From: Deltaproteobacteria bacterium
Lineage (GTDB): Bacteria; Desulfobacterota; Desulfobacteria; Desulfobacterales; Desulfobacteraceae
Direction: 5' to 3'
NCBI GenBank assembly: GCA_019314105.1
Contig: JAFCZY010000096.1
Span: 1 to 6,959 of the forward strand
Length of the DNA stretch: 6,959 bases
Every line of letters begins with the position of its first letter. Positions within the stretch are counted from its first letter, which is position 1. This document shows, piece after piece, positions 1 through 6,959 of the stretch. A program made the position numbers and the translations under genes. A model generated the notes under the pieces. The model was not told the DNA's origin, searched no databases, and saw nothing but the letters and a program-made list of their open reading frames with translations.

Positions 1-2
1 GG

Positions 3-1850
3 AATAAAAGCGGTGTTCCCACTACTTTTGGCCAGACATTGTTCAATCCCGGATACATGGGCAAGAGCCTTGTATTTGTTACAGCTCTGGGAATAATGCC
101 CAACCAGGTTGCGGGCAAACCCAGTCATGAAAAGAAAACATCTCCCGGCGAACTGATTATCATGAGCGGGGGACGGGTCGGGAAAGACGGCATTCATGGT
201 GTGACTGCATCATCGGAAAGCTATTCTGAAAATACACCTGCCGGCCATGTCCAGATTGGTGACCCCTATACCCAGAAAAAAATGCATGATTTTCTCCTCA
301 TTTGTCGCGATGAAGGCTTAATTCCGTTTATTACGGATAATGGCGGTGGGGGCTTATCCTCATCTATTGGTGAATCTGCTATGATTTCCAATGGATGTGT
401 GGTCTGGCTGGACAAAGTACCGTTAAAATATGAAGGGCTTGATATGTGGGAGATCTGGATTTCAGAGTCCCAGGAACGTATGACCATTGCGGTTAAACCG
501 GAAAATCTGGACCGATTTATGGAACTCTCGGCAGAACATGAAGTTGAAAGTACGGTGATTGGAGAATATACGGATACGGGCAAGCTGATAATCAAATATA
601 AGGATGAAACCTGTGCCTATGTGGACATGGATCTTTTAGACAAAGGGTTTCCCTCCTGGGAATTTGATGCCACCTGGCTGTCCCCTGAAACCCGTGGGTT
701 GACAGAACCGGTGATCAGTTCGCCATCTGATTTTAATACCGTATTGCTTAAGCTGCTTGAGCGGCCCAATATAGCTTCCAAAGAATGGATTATCCGGCAG
801 TATGATCATGAGGTTCAGGGCGGTTCTGTGATAAAACCCCTAGTGGGAGTTAAACACAATATCCCGTCTGATGCCTCTGTGACACGGCCGGTTCTTACAT
901 CTCCAAAGGGCCTTGCGTTTTCACAAAGTCTTTTGCCCTGGTACTCAAAGATAGATGCCTACCATATGATGGCCTGTACCATTGACGAAGCGGTTCGACG
1001 GGTGATGGCCGTGGGTGGTAATTTGAGCCATATTGGCGGGCTTGATAATTTTTGCTGGCCCAATATCGGGTTTGATCCCAAGAAAAATCCGGATGGAACA
1101 TTTAAAGCATCCCAGCTTGTTCGTGCCTGCCGGGCGCTGAAAGAGGCTTGTGAAAAATATGAGATTCCTTTGTTATCCGGCAAGGACAGCATGTATGTGG
1201 ATGGCCATCTTAAGGGTGAATTCGGTGAAAGAGTTAAAGTTTCAGCGCTTGAAACGGTTCAGTTTTCAGCAACCTCTGTTATTGATGATATTTCAAAATG
1301 TGTGACCATGGACCCGAAAGTTTCAGGAGACCTTGTTTATGTATTGGGTGTGACTGCCAATGAACTCGGGGCATCAGAATATTATGATGCCTTTGATAAG
1401 ACCGGCTTAAATGTTCCTCATGTCGATTTTGATAAATTTAAAGTGGTATATAGAGCATTGCAGAAAGCCATTGAAAATGAACTTGTGGCATCTTGCCATG
1501 CAGTTGCAAGGGGCGGTCTTGGCGTTCATTTGTCTTATATGACCATGGCAGGTGGTCTTGGCCTTGATGTTAATTTATCGGAACTTCCAATGGATGCGAG
1601 CCGTGGTGAGCTTTTAAATGAAACTCTGTTGTTTTCAGAATCAGCAGGCAGATTTATTGTTACGATTTCTTTGGAAAATAGATCAATTTTTGAAAAATTA
1701 TTCAAAGGGATGGCAGCAAGTTGCATAGGGTTTGTTACAGATCGACATAATCATTTGAAAATTTCAGCCTTGAACAAGGAAATACTGATAGACCTTTCAA
1801 TGGAAGAACTTGAGAGCGCCTTCAATAAAACCTTTGGAGACATGATATGA
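3..1850 (+). CDS. purL: Phosphoribosylformylglycinamidine (FGAM) synthase, synthetase subunit PurL; 5' end outside the window
   Basis: This subunit carries out the ATP-dependent conversion of FGAR to FGAM in cytoplasmic purine synthesis, using ammonia delivered by PurQ. The frame is open from base 3, so the N-terminal part lies upstream, and 615 residues are visible. A TTG at 39 is an internal Leu codon, because family-like sequence (NKSGVPTTFGQ) precedes it. Seen motifs are GGRVGKDGIHG (about 168-200), QIGDP (252-266), a DNGGGGLSSSIGE stretch (336-374) and WEIWISESQERM (about 450-485). The second AIR-synthase-like half has EAVRRVMAVGGN, DNFCWPN, LSGKDSM (1173-1193), ARGGLGVHLS and FSESAGRF. 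The protein ends after this second half with no glutaminase domain, which fits the separate purQ next door. The stop overlaps the purQ start by four bases (ATGA), suggesting translational coupling. Family assignment is secure. The full length, probably near 1000 residues as in long bacterial PurL, is inferred. Confidence 0.95.
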   Translation, partial: NKSGVPTTFGQTLFNPGYMGKSLVFVTALGIMPNQVAGKPSHEKKTSPGELIIMSGGRVGKDGIHGVTASSESYSENTPAGHVQIGDPYTQKKMHDFLLICRDEGLIPFITDNGGGGLSSSIGESAMISNGCVVWLDKVPLKYEGLDMWEIWISESQERMTIAVKPENLDRFMELSAEHEVESTVIGEYTDTGKLIIKYKDETCAYVDMDLLDKGFPSWEFDATWLSPETRGLTEPVISSPSDFNTVLLKLLERPNIASKEWIIRQYDHEVQGGSVIKPLVGVKHNIPSDASVTRPVLTSPKGLAFSQSLLPWYSKIDAYHMMACTIDEAVRRVMAVGGNLSHIGGLDNFCWPNIGFDPKKNPDGTFKASQLVRACRALKEACEKYEIPLLSGKDSMYVDGHLKGEFGERVKVSALETVQFSATSVIDDISKCVTMDPKVSGDLVYVLGVTANELGASEYYDAFDKTGLNVPHVDFDKFKVVYRALQKAIENELVASCHAVARGGLGVHLSYMTMAGGLGLDVNLSELPMDASRGELLNETLLFSESAGRFIVTISLENRSIFEKLFKGMAASCIGFVTDRHNHLKISALNKEILIDLSMEELESAFNKTFGDMI

Positions 1851-2671
1851 AAAAGGTTAACGCACTGATATTAACAGGGTTTGGATTAAATTGTGACAAT
1901 GAAACCGCTCATGTGTTTGAGCTTGCCGGCGCTAATGCCCAAAAAATACATATAAATGCATTGGTATCAGGGAAAATCAAACTGGAAGATTTTCATATCC
2001 TTGCCTTTGGCGGGGGATTTTCCTGGGGGGATGATCATGGTGCGGGCGTGATCCAGGCATTAAAGCTTAAAGACCATATCGGCAGCGATCTCTTGTCCTT
2101 TGTGGCTCAGGGAAAGCTGATCATTGGTATCTGCAACGGATTTCAGGCCCTGGTGAATTTAGGGCTGTTACCCGGGCTGGATAATGACTATACAAAGAGA
2201 ACGGTTTGCCTTACAGTCAATGACTGCGGAAATTTCAGGGATCAATGGGTCCACCTGACTTCAAATCCTCAAACCCCCTGTGTGTTTACAAAGAATATTC
2301 AAATGGCGGATTATCCGATTCGTCATGGAGAGGGAAAATTTATTGCGGACCGGGAAGTGATTGATACCCTTTTGGCTAACCATCAGGTGGTATTTCAATA
2401 TGGCGACAGCCAGGGGGTACCTGCAAATGGGGCTTTTCCATTAAATCCAAACGGTTCCTTGGAGGATATTGCAGGCATCTGTGATCCTACGGGAAGAATT
2501 TTCGGATTGATGCCGCATCCCGAGGCCTACAATCATTTTACAAATCATCCGGACTGGACACGGAAGTCTCAACTGCTTAAGAGAGAAGGCAAACCCGTTG
2601 ATCAGGAGATGACCATTGGCATCAAACTGTTTAAAAACGGGGTTGATTATATTAAAGACTCTTTTTTTTAG
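1847..2671 (+). CDS. purQ: FGAM synthase glutaminase subunit PurQ
   Basis: This is a class I glutamine amidotransferase that hydrolyses glutamine and passes ammonia to PurL. The 274-residue protein shows FGLNCDNETAHVFELAGA (residues 12-29), the GGGFSWGDDHGAG loop (55-67) and the nucleophile motif GICNGFQ with Cys96. His224 and Glu226 in MPHPEA complete the Cys-His-Glu triad, so it should be active. It is longer than the roughly 230-residue PurQ that works with PurS and a short PurL. This fits a partner for a long PurL, and no purS is seen in the window. The ATG at 1847 overlaps the purL stop and has a GGAGA Shine-Dalgarno at 1836-1840, six bases upstream. The gene ends in a run of eight T (2662-2669) whose last T begins the TAG stop. 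No hairpin precedes it, so it is not a terminator. Confidence 0.96.
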   Translation: MKKVNALILTGFGLNCDNETAHVFELAGANAQKIHINALVSGKIKLEDFHILAFGGGFSWGDDHGAGVIQALKLKDHIGSDLLSFVAQGKLIIGICNGFQALVNLGLLPGLDNDYTKRTVCLTVNDCGNFRDQWVHLTSNPQTPCVFTKNIQMADYPIRHGEGKFIADREVIDTLLANHQVVFQYGDSQGVPANGAFPLNPNGSLEDIAGICDPTGRIFGLMPHPEAYNHFTNHPDWTRKSQLLKREGKPVDQEMTIGIKLFKNGVDYIKDSFF

Positions 2672-2682
2672 AACCTGAACCT

Positions 2683-2686
2683 GGAG
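2683..2686 (+). promoter_or_regulatory. Shine-Dalgarno that sets the GTG start of the DUF554 gene
   Basis: GGAG lies seven bases before GTG at 2694, inside the 22-base gap after the purQ stop. The encoded N-terminus (MLGTIVN) is the usual start of DUF554 proteins, so both signals agree on GTG rather than a later ATG. Confidence 0.75.
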
Positions 2687-2693
2687 AAAATCT

Positions 2694-3389
2694 GTGCTGG
2701 GAACAATAGTCAATTGCCTGACAATTATTGCAGGTAGCCTTGTCGGGATCCTGTTTAGAAATGGAATTCCGGAAAAATATAATCAGACGATAATGCATGC
2801 CATTGGTTTGTCTGTTATTTTGGTTGGTATGAAAAGTGCTCTTGGGTGTAATGATCTTTTGATTATTATTATCAGTCTTGCCATAGGCTCTCTCGTTGGA
2901 GAATGGATTGGCATTGAAAATTATCTTGAAAGGCTGGGGAATTTTCTTGAAACAAAATTTTCAAAAACATCCTCTGGTTTTTCAAACGGATTTGTCACGG
3001 CATCGCTTATCTATTGTGTAGGTTCCATGGCGATTGTGGGGTCACTTGAAAGTGGTCTTACCGGAAACCATGCGACCTTATTTGCCAAATCAACCCTTGA
3101 TGGTATTGTCAGTATTATTTTAAGTTCATCCTTAGGCATCGGTGTGCTTTTCTCTGTCGTTCCAGTGCTGTTGTACCAAGGGTCCATTACCTTGATGGCG
3201 GGATTTCTTAAACCATTTCTGATCCCGGCTGTTGTCAGCCAGATGTCATCGGTCGGCGGTCTTTTAATTCTGGCCATTGGACTGAATATGATAAGGGAAA
3301 AGAAACTCAGGGTGGGGAATATGCTCCCGGCGATTTTCATTCCTTTAATTTATTATTTTATTAAATCAGGATTAGGGATGGGTATCTAA
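2694..3389 (+). CDS. DUF554 family integral membrane protein (putative transporter, YqgA/YdfK-like)
   Basis: This is a 231-residue, highly hydrophobic inner-membrane protein of the usual DUF554 length. The N-terminus MLGTIVNCLTIIAGSLVGIL forms the first membrane segment and is followed by the family-like RNGIPEKYNQTIMHAIGL. The strongest signature is at about residues 99-140: TASLIYCVGSMAIVGSLESG, then a conserved loop ending in KSTLDGIVS. About seven or eight membrane segments are visible, with a basic loop (REKKLRVGN) before the last. The family includes E. coli YqgA and B. subtilis YdfK. Its substrate is not established as far as I know, so transport is a family-level guess. It begins 22 bases after purQ and probably shares its transcript, but this alone does not show a role in purine metabolism. 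Confidence 0.9.
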   Translation: MLGTIVNCLTIIAGSLVGILFRNGIPEKYNQTIMHAIGLSVILVGMKSALGCNDLLIIIISLAIGSLVGEWIGIENYLERLGNFLETKFSKTSSGFSNGFVTASLIYCVGSMAIVGSLESGLTGNHATLFAKSTLDGIVSIILSSSLGIGVLFSVVPVLLYQGSITLMAGFLKPFLIPAVVSQMSSVGGLLILAIGLNMIREKKLRVGNMLPAIFIPLIYYFIKSGLGMGI

Positions 3390-3416
3390 AGGCCCGAGAA
3401 GAACAAATAGAAAAAA

Positions 3417-4301
3417 ATGCGAAATATTATACTCTATATCATTACTGTTTTAGTATGGGGGTCCACCTGGATAGCCATTAAATATCAACTGGGTGATGTG
3501 GACCCCATGGTATCCGTTATTTACCGATTCGGGCTTGCAACAGTGCTGTTGATGCTTTTTTGTTATGTCAAGGGGCTTAAAATGAAATTTTCTTTAAAAG
3601 AACATTCATTTATGGCTCTTTTCGGCGTTTTGTTGTTCTCTGTTAACTACTGGCTTGTCTATGTGGCGGAGTTATATCTGACAAGCGGCCTTGTGGCAGT
3701 TATATTTTCTTCGATTGTATTTATGAATATTGCCAACGGCTCTATTTTTCTGGGTGCGGCAGTAGATAAAAAAATGATGATCGGTGCTCTTTTTTTTTTT
3801 TTTTGAATTGTCATGATTTTTATGCCTGAAATAGAATCCTTTAATCTATCCGATAAAGGCGTCTTTGGGCTTTCTATTGGATTTATAAGTGTTCTGCTTG
3901 CTTCATTCGGTAATATTACATCAGCCAGGAATACCAAAAACAATATCCCGGTCATTCAGGCAAATGCATTTGGAATGGGATATGGGACGATCCTGCTGGC
4001 AGTGATAGCCTTAATTTCAGGCAAAGAGTTTTCCTTTGCGATCTCCATTCCTTATATCAGCTCTTTGTTCTATTTATCCGTCTTTGGATCCATCATTGCA
4101 TTTGGCAGTTATCTGACACTCATTGGAGCCATAGGGGCTGACAAGGCGTCTTATACCATTATGCTGGTTCCATTGGTGGCATTGATCCTTTCATCTTTTT
4201 TTGAAGGGTATTCCTGGAATTTTTCAGCGATTCTGGGCTTATTGCTCGTTGTCGGCGGTAATTTTATGGCATTATACAAACCACGGTTTTCTTCTGTCTG
4301 A
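3417..4301 (+). pseudogene. EamA/DMT-superfamily transporter gene interrupted by an in-frame TGA
   Basis: The whole reading frame spans 294 codons, the normal size for a ten-helix EamA carrier with two repeated five-helix halves. The first half starts with VLVWGSTWIAIKYQ and contains the YRFGLATVLLM and ELYLTSGLVAVIFSS stretches. The second starts near GLSIGFISVLLASFGN and ends in LGLLLVVGGNFMALYKPR, both typical of the family. Codon 130 (3804-3806) is TGA, directly after a 15-T run that encodes Leu-Phe-Phe-Phe-Phe. Codons resume in the same frame (IVMIFMPE), so this is a nonsense change and not a frameshift. The stop falls within the fifth membrane helix, at a place where EamA proteins commonly have Gly (GGA to TGA). 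An ATG at 3813 could restart the second half (162 residues) by reinitiation but has no Shine-Dalgarno. The start at 3417 has only a weak purine-rich stretch upstream. Real inactivation and sequencing error are both possible. The substrate is unknown. Confidence 0.85.
3790..3804 (+). repeat. Homopolymer tract of 15 T inside the EamA transporter gene
   Basis: Fifteen consecutive T, preceded by C at 3789 and followed by GAATTG. The last T forms the first base of the interrupting TGA. Runs this long are prone to polymerase slippage and to sequencing error. Loss of one T leads to a stop (TGA) four codons after the run. Gain of one T leads to a TGA nine codons on. Simple slippage by one therefore does not restore the transporter. 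Confidence 0.95.
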
Positions 4302-4363
4302 CGCCTTAATTTATGATCAATATCCTTGCATATCGCAATGGATGTGTGTTAACTATATTCGTT

Positions 4364-4696
4364 ATGAAACAGTATGTAATAGATGGGTTGGGGCTTGAAG
4401 ATTATCATAAATTAAAGACGTATCTGGATAAATATCTGGAATCCTCACCCCTTGATGGAATTTACTGGCTTGAACTGGACAAGGAATTGTTGACACCTCT
4501 TCAAAAAAAGCATGAAGGATGTTATCCTCATGTCTTTGCCTTGATGATGGAAGAAACCTATCTGTCTTGTGAGTTTCTTGTAAGAATTAAAAAAAATATA
4601 AAATGCGATTGCATGGACTATGCAACAAGGGAACAGCGTGACTGGCTCATTGACCAGGCGGATGCCATTCTTGAAAAACTTGATATTCGTATTTAA
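4364..4696 (+). CDS. Small conserved-looking hypothetical protein upstream of RNase J
   Basis: I do not recognise a named family. From ATG 4364 the protein has 110 residues, is soluble and shows no signal peptide or membrane segment. It looks like a mixed alpha/beta fold. Helical stretches flank a central part with SPLDGIYWLELD (residues 28-39), then TPLQKKH, a MMEE-LSCEFLVRIKK strand region and IKCDCMDYAT (79-88). It ends in a helix (REQRDWLIDQADAILEKLDI). Four Cys lie at 53, 69, 81 and 83. The C-x-C pair could bind a metal or be redox active, but no known motif is complete. An in-frame ATG at 4313 would give 127 residues, and a GTG at 4346 is also in frame. None has a good Shine-Dalgarno, so the start is uncertain. 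The stop is 20 bases before rnj, suggesting co-expression with RNase J. The 62 bases from 4302 to 4363 show no terminator. Confidence 0.7.
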   Translation: MKQYVIDGLGLEDYHKLKTYLDKYLESSPLDGIYWLELDKELLTPLQKKHEGCYPHVFALMMEETYLSCEFLVRIKKNIKCDCMDYATREQRDWLIDQADAILEKLDIRI

Positions 4697-4705
4697 TCCT
4701 ATTTC

Positions 4706-4709
4706 GGAG
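4706..4709 (+). promoter_or_regulatory. Shine-Dalgarno of rnj
   Basis: GGAG (within TTCGGAGT) lies seven bases before the ATG at 4717 and supports that start. The encoded N-terminus MLKIIPLGGLGEIG matches the usual beginning of RNase J. Confidence 0.75.
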
Positions 4710-4716
4710 TACTCAA

Positions 4717-6366
4717 ATGCTTAAAATTATCCCTCTCGGCGGGCTTGGTGAAATTGGTCTTAACATGATGGTGATTGAACATGATGATGTTATGTTCATC
4801 ATTGATGCGGGACTTATGTTTCCTGAAGACTATATGCTGGGGGTCGATATTGTGATCCCGGCAATGGATTATATCAGGGAAAATCGAGATAAGGTTCAGG
4901 CTATCATCATTACCCATGCCCATGAAGATCATATTGGGGCTTTGCCTTATCTGTTGAAAGAAATCAGACTTCCGGTATATGGCACAGCATTTACCTTGAA
5001 GATTATAAGAAATAAATTGATTGAGTTTGATCTCAATAAATATATTGATTTGAATCTTGTCAACCCGGGAGAAACCCTTTCAATAGATCCTTTTGAAATA
5101 GAATTTATTCGCGTTTGCCACAGCACGGTTGACGGCGTTGGCCTTGCCATAAAAACGCCTGAAGGTGTGATCGTTCATACCGGTGATTTCAGAATCAGCC
5201 ATAATGCTGACAAGATGAAGAGCACGGATATTTCAAGTTTTGCAAGATTTGGCGAAAAAGGTGTTCTGGCACTGTTATCGGATTCCACAAATGTTGAAGT
5301 TGAAGGCTATACAATGTCTGAGCAGGAAGTGGCAAAAAACCTTGAAACGCTGGTTGACGCTGCTACCGGCAGAGTGATTGTCGCCCTGTTCGCATCAAAT
5401 GTATTCAGAATACAAGAGGTGATTGATATAGCCGTCCGCAATCACCGTAAGGTCATTTTCAATGGCCGGAGTATGGAACAAATTGTTGCCGTGGCTACTG
5501 AACTTGGTCACATCCAATATCCTCCCGGTACCGTTATAGATATAAAACAGATGGGCAAATACAGTGAAGATAAAGTGATCGTCATCACCACGGGGAGTCA
5601 GGGGGAGCCAATGTCAGCCCTGGTAAGGATGGCATCCGGCATACACAAACATATTAAGGTTAAAAAGGGTGATACGGTGATCCTGTCATCCAAAAATATT
5701 CCAGGGAATGAAAAAGCTATTTCCAACATGATCAACAGGCTGTATCGGAGAGGTGCGGATGTGGTGTATTCAAAAATTGCACAGATTCATACCTCCGGTC
5801 ATGCCCATCAGGAAGAGCTTAAATTGATGCTGAATTTAACCAAACCTGAATATTTTATTCCTATTCACGGGGAATACCGTCATCTGGTGATTCATGCCAG
5901 ACTCGCTGAAAAACTGGGGATGCCAAGAGAAAATGTTATGGTGGCTGAAGATGGCAAGATCATTGCTTTTGATAAGGATGGCGGCAGGATAGAGGGCCGG
6001 GTCCGTACCGGCAGAGTCCTTGTTGACGGTAAAGGGATCGGTGATGTGGGAAGAAGTGTTTTAAAGGAGAGAAGAGAACTTTCAGAAGGCGGGCTGGTCG
6101 TTGTCACCATGGTCATTGATGAGGAGACCGGTATTGTCCTTTATGGCCCGGAATTAATTTCAAAAGGGTTTATTTTTGATTTTGCTACAGGATATCTGGT
6201 TGATGATGCCCAGTGTGTTATTCTTGAAATTGTAGAAGAAATAGAGGCTGGTATTGAGTCTCGGGTTGACCTGATCAGAAAAAAATTGCAAAAAGCCCTG
6301 AAACAATATTTTGCGTTTACCATAAACCGCAGGCCCTTAATTGTACCGGTGATTATTGAAGTATGA
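4717..6366 (+). CDS. rnj: Ribonuclease J (metallo-beta-lactamase/beta-CASP RNase)
   Basis: RNase J is a cytoplasmic zinc-dependent RNase with 5'-to-3' exonuclease and endonuclease activity in mRNA decay and RNA maturation. The 549 residues equal the family's usual 550-560. The metallo-beta-lactamase core has GGLGEIGLN (8-16), the metal-binding THAHEDHIG with His67, His69, Asp71 and His72, then His135 (HSTVDG) and Asp157 (TGDFR). SDSTN (188-192) follows, then the beta-CASP domain from about residue 210, with NGRSMEQ and TTGSQGEPMSAL (291-302). HTSGHAHQEE (His358, His362) and IPIHGEYRH (His384) close the active site. The C-terminal domain runs from about 450 to the end (RRPLIVPVIIEV). All catalytic residues are present, so the enzyme should be active. 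The position after His362 reads AHQEE where ASQEE is common, a minor variation. The stop overlaps the ftsK start by four bases (ATGA). I cannot tell a J1 from a J2 role. Confidence 0.97.
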   Translation: MLKIIPLGGLGEIGLNMMVIEHDDVMFIIDAGLMFPEDYMLGVDIVIPAMDYIRENRDKVQAIIITHAHEDHIGALPYLLKEIRLPVYGTAFTLKIIRNKLIEFDLNKYIDLNLVNPGETLSIDPFEIEFIRVCHSTVDGVGLAIKTPEGVIVHTGDFRISHNADKMKSTDISSFARFGEKGVLALLSDSTNVEVEGYTMSEQEVAKNLETLVDAATGRVIVALFASNVFRIQEVIDIAVRNHRKVIFNGRSMEQIVAVATELGHIQYPPGTVIDIKQMGKYSEDKVIVITTGSQGEPMSALVRMASGIHKHIKVKKGDTVILSSKNIPGNEKAISNMINRLYRRGADVVYSKIAQIHTSGHAHQEELKLMLNLTKPEYFIPIHGEYRHLVIHARLAEKLGMPRENVMVAEDGKIIAFDKDGGRIEGRVRTGRVLVDGKGIGDVGRSVLKERRELSEGGLVVVTMVIDEETGIVLYGPELISKGFIFDFATGYLVDDAQCVILEIVEEIEAGIESRVDLIRKKLQKALKQYFAFTINRRPLIVPVIIEV

Positions 6367-6959
6367 AAAAAGAACTCTACGGCATACTCTTTTTTTTTCT
6401 TATTGTCTTAACTGCGGTCAGCCTTGCCTCCTATCATATCTCAGATCCCTGTGTGGGGAATAATTTTTTCACCATTCCTGATCATATTCACAACGCTTTC
6501 GGTCTTTTAGGCGCTCATCTTTCCGGTTTTTTTATTTTTCTGTTCGGATTGGGTGCGTTTTGGATTCCGGTTATCCTGGGATTTATCAGTGTCTGGTTAT
6601 TAAAGGGAAGGCAGTTAAAAATAATCTGGCTGACATTGCTGGGCGGCTTTTTTTTAATGATTTGCACTGGCGGTATATTTTTCCTTTTTAAAGATGACTA
6701 TCCGGTTTTGAGTACAATAATTTCATCCGGCGGTGTTATGGGGATTGCGGCCACTTCATTTTTGTTAAAATATGCCAATATCACCGGCTGTATTATTATC
6801 CTGATGTTTTTTCTAATCATCGGTCTTATCCTTGCCACAGGGATATCCGTCATTTCTCTGGGAGTGTTTCTAAGACAGAAAATGATTAAAGTTTTAAAAA
6901 TAATGAGAGAGGATTTTCAGGACGGTATTGAATTTTGTAACGAAAAATATAAAAAATGG
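6363..6959 (+). CDS. ftsK: FtsK/SpoIIIE-family DNA translocase, N-terminal membrane domain; 3' end outside the window
   Basis: The ATG at 6363 lies in the rnj stop region, and the frame stays open for 199 codons to the last base. Residues 5-23 form the first membrane helix and lead into SLASYHISDPC (20-30), the signature of the FtsK four-helix N-terminal domain. NAFGLLGAHLSGFFIFLFG (44-62) matches the family's second-helix region. Further hydrophobic segments lie at about 87-109 and 119-135, and a long one at 142-170. A basic, charged stretch from 171 begins the cytoplasmic linker. The motor and gamma domains that would pump DNA to the dif/XerCD site at the septum must lie downstream and cannot be checked. 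No strong Shine-Dalgarno is seen before the ATG, so coupling to rnj translation is likely. A run of nine T (6390-6398) encodes Phe residues in helix one. The family call rests on the membrane domain only. Confidence 0.88.
   Translation, partial: MKKELYGILFFFLIVLTAVSLASYHISDPCVGNNFFTIPDHIHNAFGLLGAHLSGFFIFLFGLGAFWIPVILGFISVWLLKGRQLKIIWLTLLGGFFLMICTGGIFFLFKDDYPVLSTIISSGGVMGIAATSFLLKYANITGCIIILMFFLIIGLILATGISVISLGVFLRQKMIKVLKIMREDFQDGIEFCNEKYKKW

Noticed and set aside
39..41. TTG at 39 as the purL start
   Set aside because: The same frame is open upstream to base 3 and encodes family-like residues, so the true start lies before the window.
2655..2671. T8 run at the end of purQ as an intrinsic terminator
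   Set aside because: No GC-rich stem lies directly upstream. The T run is coding (Phe-Phe), and the next gene follows closely with its own Shine-Dalgarno.
3804..3850. TGA in the transporter as a selenocysteine codon, since some Desulfobacterota are rich in selenoproteins
   Set aside because: The position is a hydrophobic helix where Gly is usual, not a redox site. The bases after the TGA form only a weak possible stem (CAT/ATG) and no convincing bacterial SECIS hairpin.
4326..4359. TTGCAT and TAACTA, 18 bases apart, as a sigma-70 promoter for the small gene and rnj
   Set aside because: Only about half or fewer of the bases match each consensus hexamer, which is no better than chance in AT-rich DNA.
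4201..4398. 65-codon + strand frame overlapping the transporter end and the small gene
   Set aside because: It is out of frame with two better-supported genes, has no ribosome site and shows no recognisable protein features.
266..6323. Several minus-strand open frames of 60-109 codons
   Set aside because: All lie opposite well-supported + strand genes, have compositions expected of antisense shadows and show no family motif.
6366..6395. A-run/T-run stem (AAAAAAGA with TCTTTTTT) at the start of ftsK as an attenuator or terminator
   Set aside because: The pairing is almost only A-T with a 14-base loop. It follows from Lys codons and Phe codons of a normal membrane-protein N-terminus.

Overview
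The window reads as a piece of ordinary chromosome from an anaerobic-type Gram-negative bacterium. The best guess is a Desulfobacterota (former Deltaproteobacteria) member near the Desulfobacteraceae. That guess rests on three things: the long PurL without a glutaminase domain next to a separate long PurQ, an RNase J in a Gram-negative-looking gene set, and the moderately AT-rich coding style. No marker gene is present, so the assignment is inference. All genes lie on the + strand and are packed closely.

Layout: (1) The 3' part of purL (to 1850) overlaps purQ (1847-2671) by four bases. Together they encode the FGAM synthase step of purine synthesis. (2) A DUF554 membrane protein (2694-3389) starts at GTG behind a clear Shine-Dalgarno. 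(3) An EamA/DMT-family transporter gene (3417-4301) is interrupted in frame by TGA at 3804-3806, at the end of a run of 15 T. Both halves lie in the same frame, so this is a nonsense change, not a frameshift. (4) A small unrecognised soluble protein with a Cys-rich centre follows (4364-4696). (5) A complete RNase J gene (4717-6366) follows. (6) The N-terminal membrane domain of an FtsK/SpoIIIE DNA translocase starts within the rnj stop codon and runs off the window end (6363-6959).

The genes could be read as one long transcript, because no intrinsic terminator or convincing promoter is seen between them. They do not form one evident pathway: purine synthesis, two membrane carriers, RNA decay and chromosome segregation are juxtaposed. 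I see no mobile element, CRISPR array, tRNA/rRNA or defence system. The most notable item is the broken or mis-sequenced transporter. I found no convincing evidence of a new biological system.
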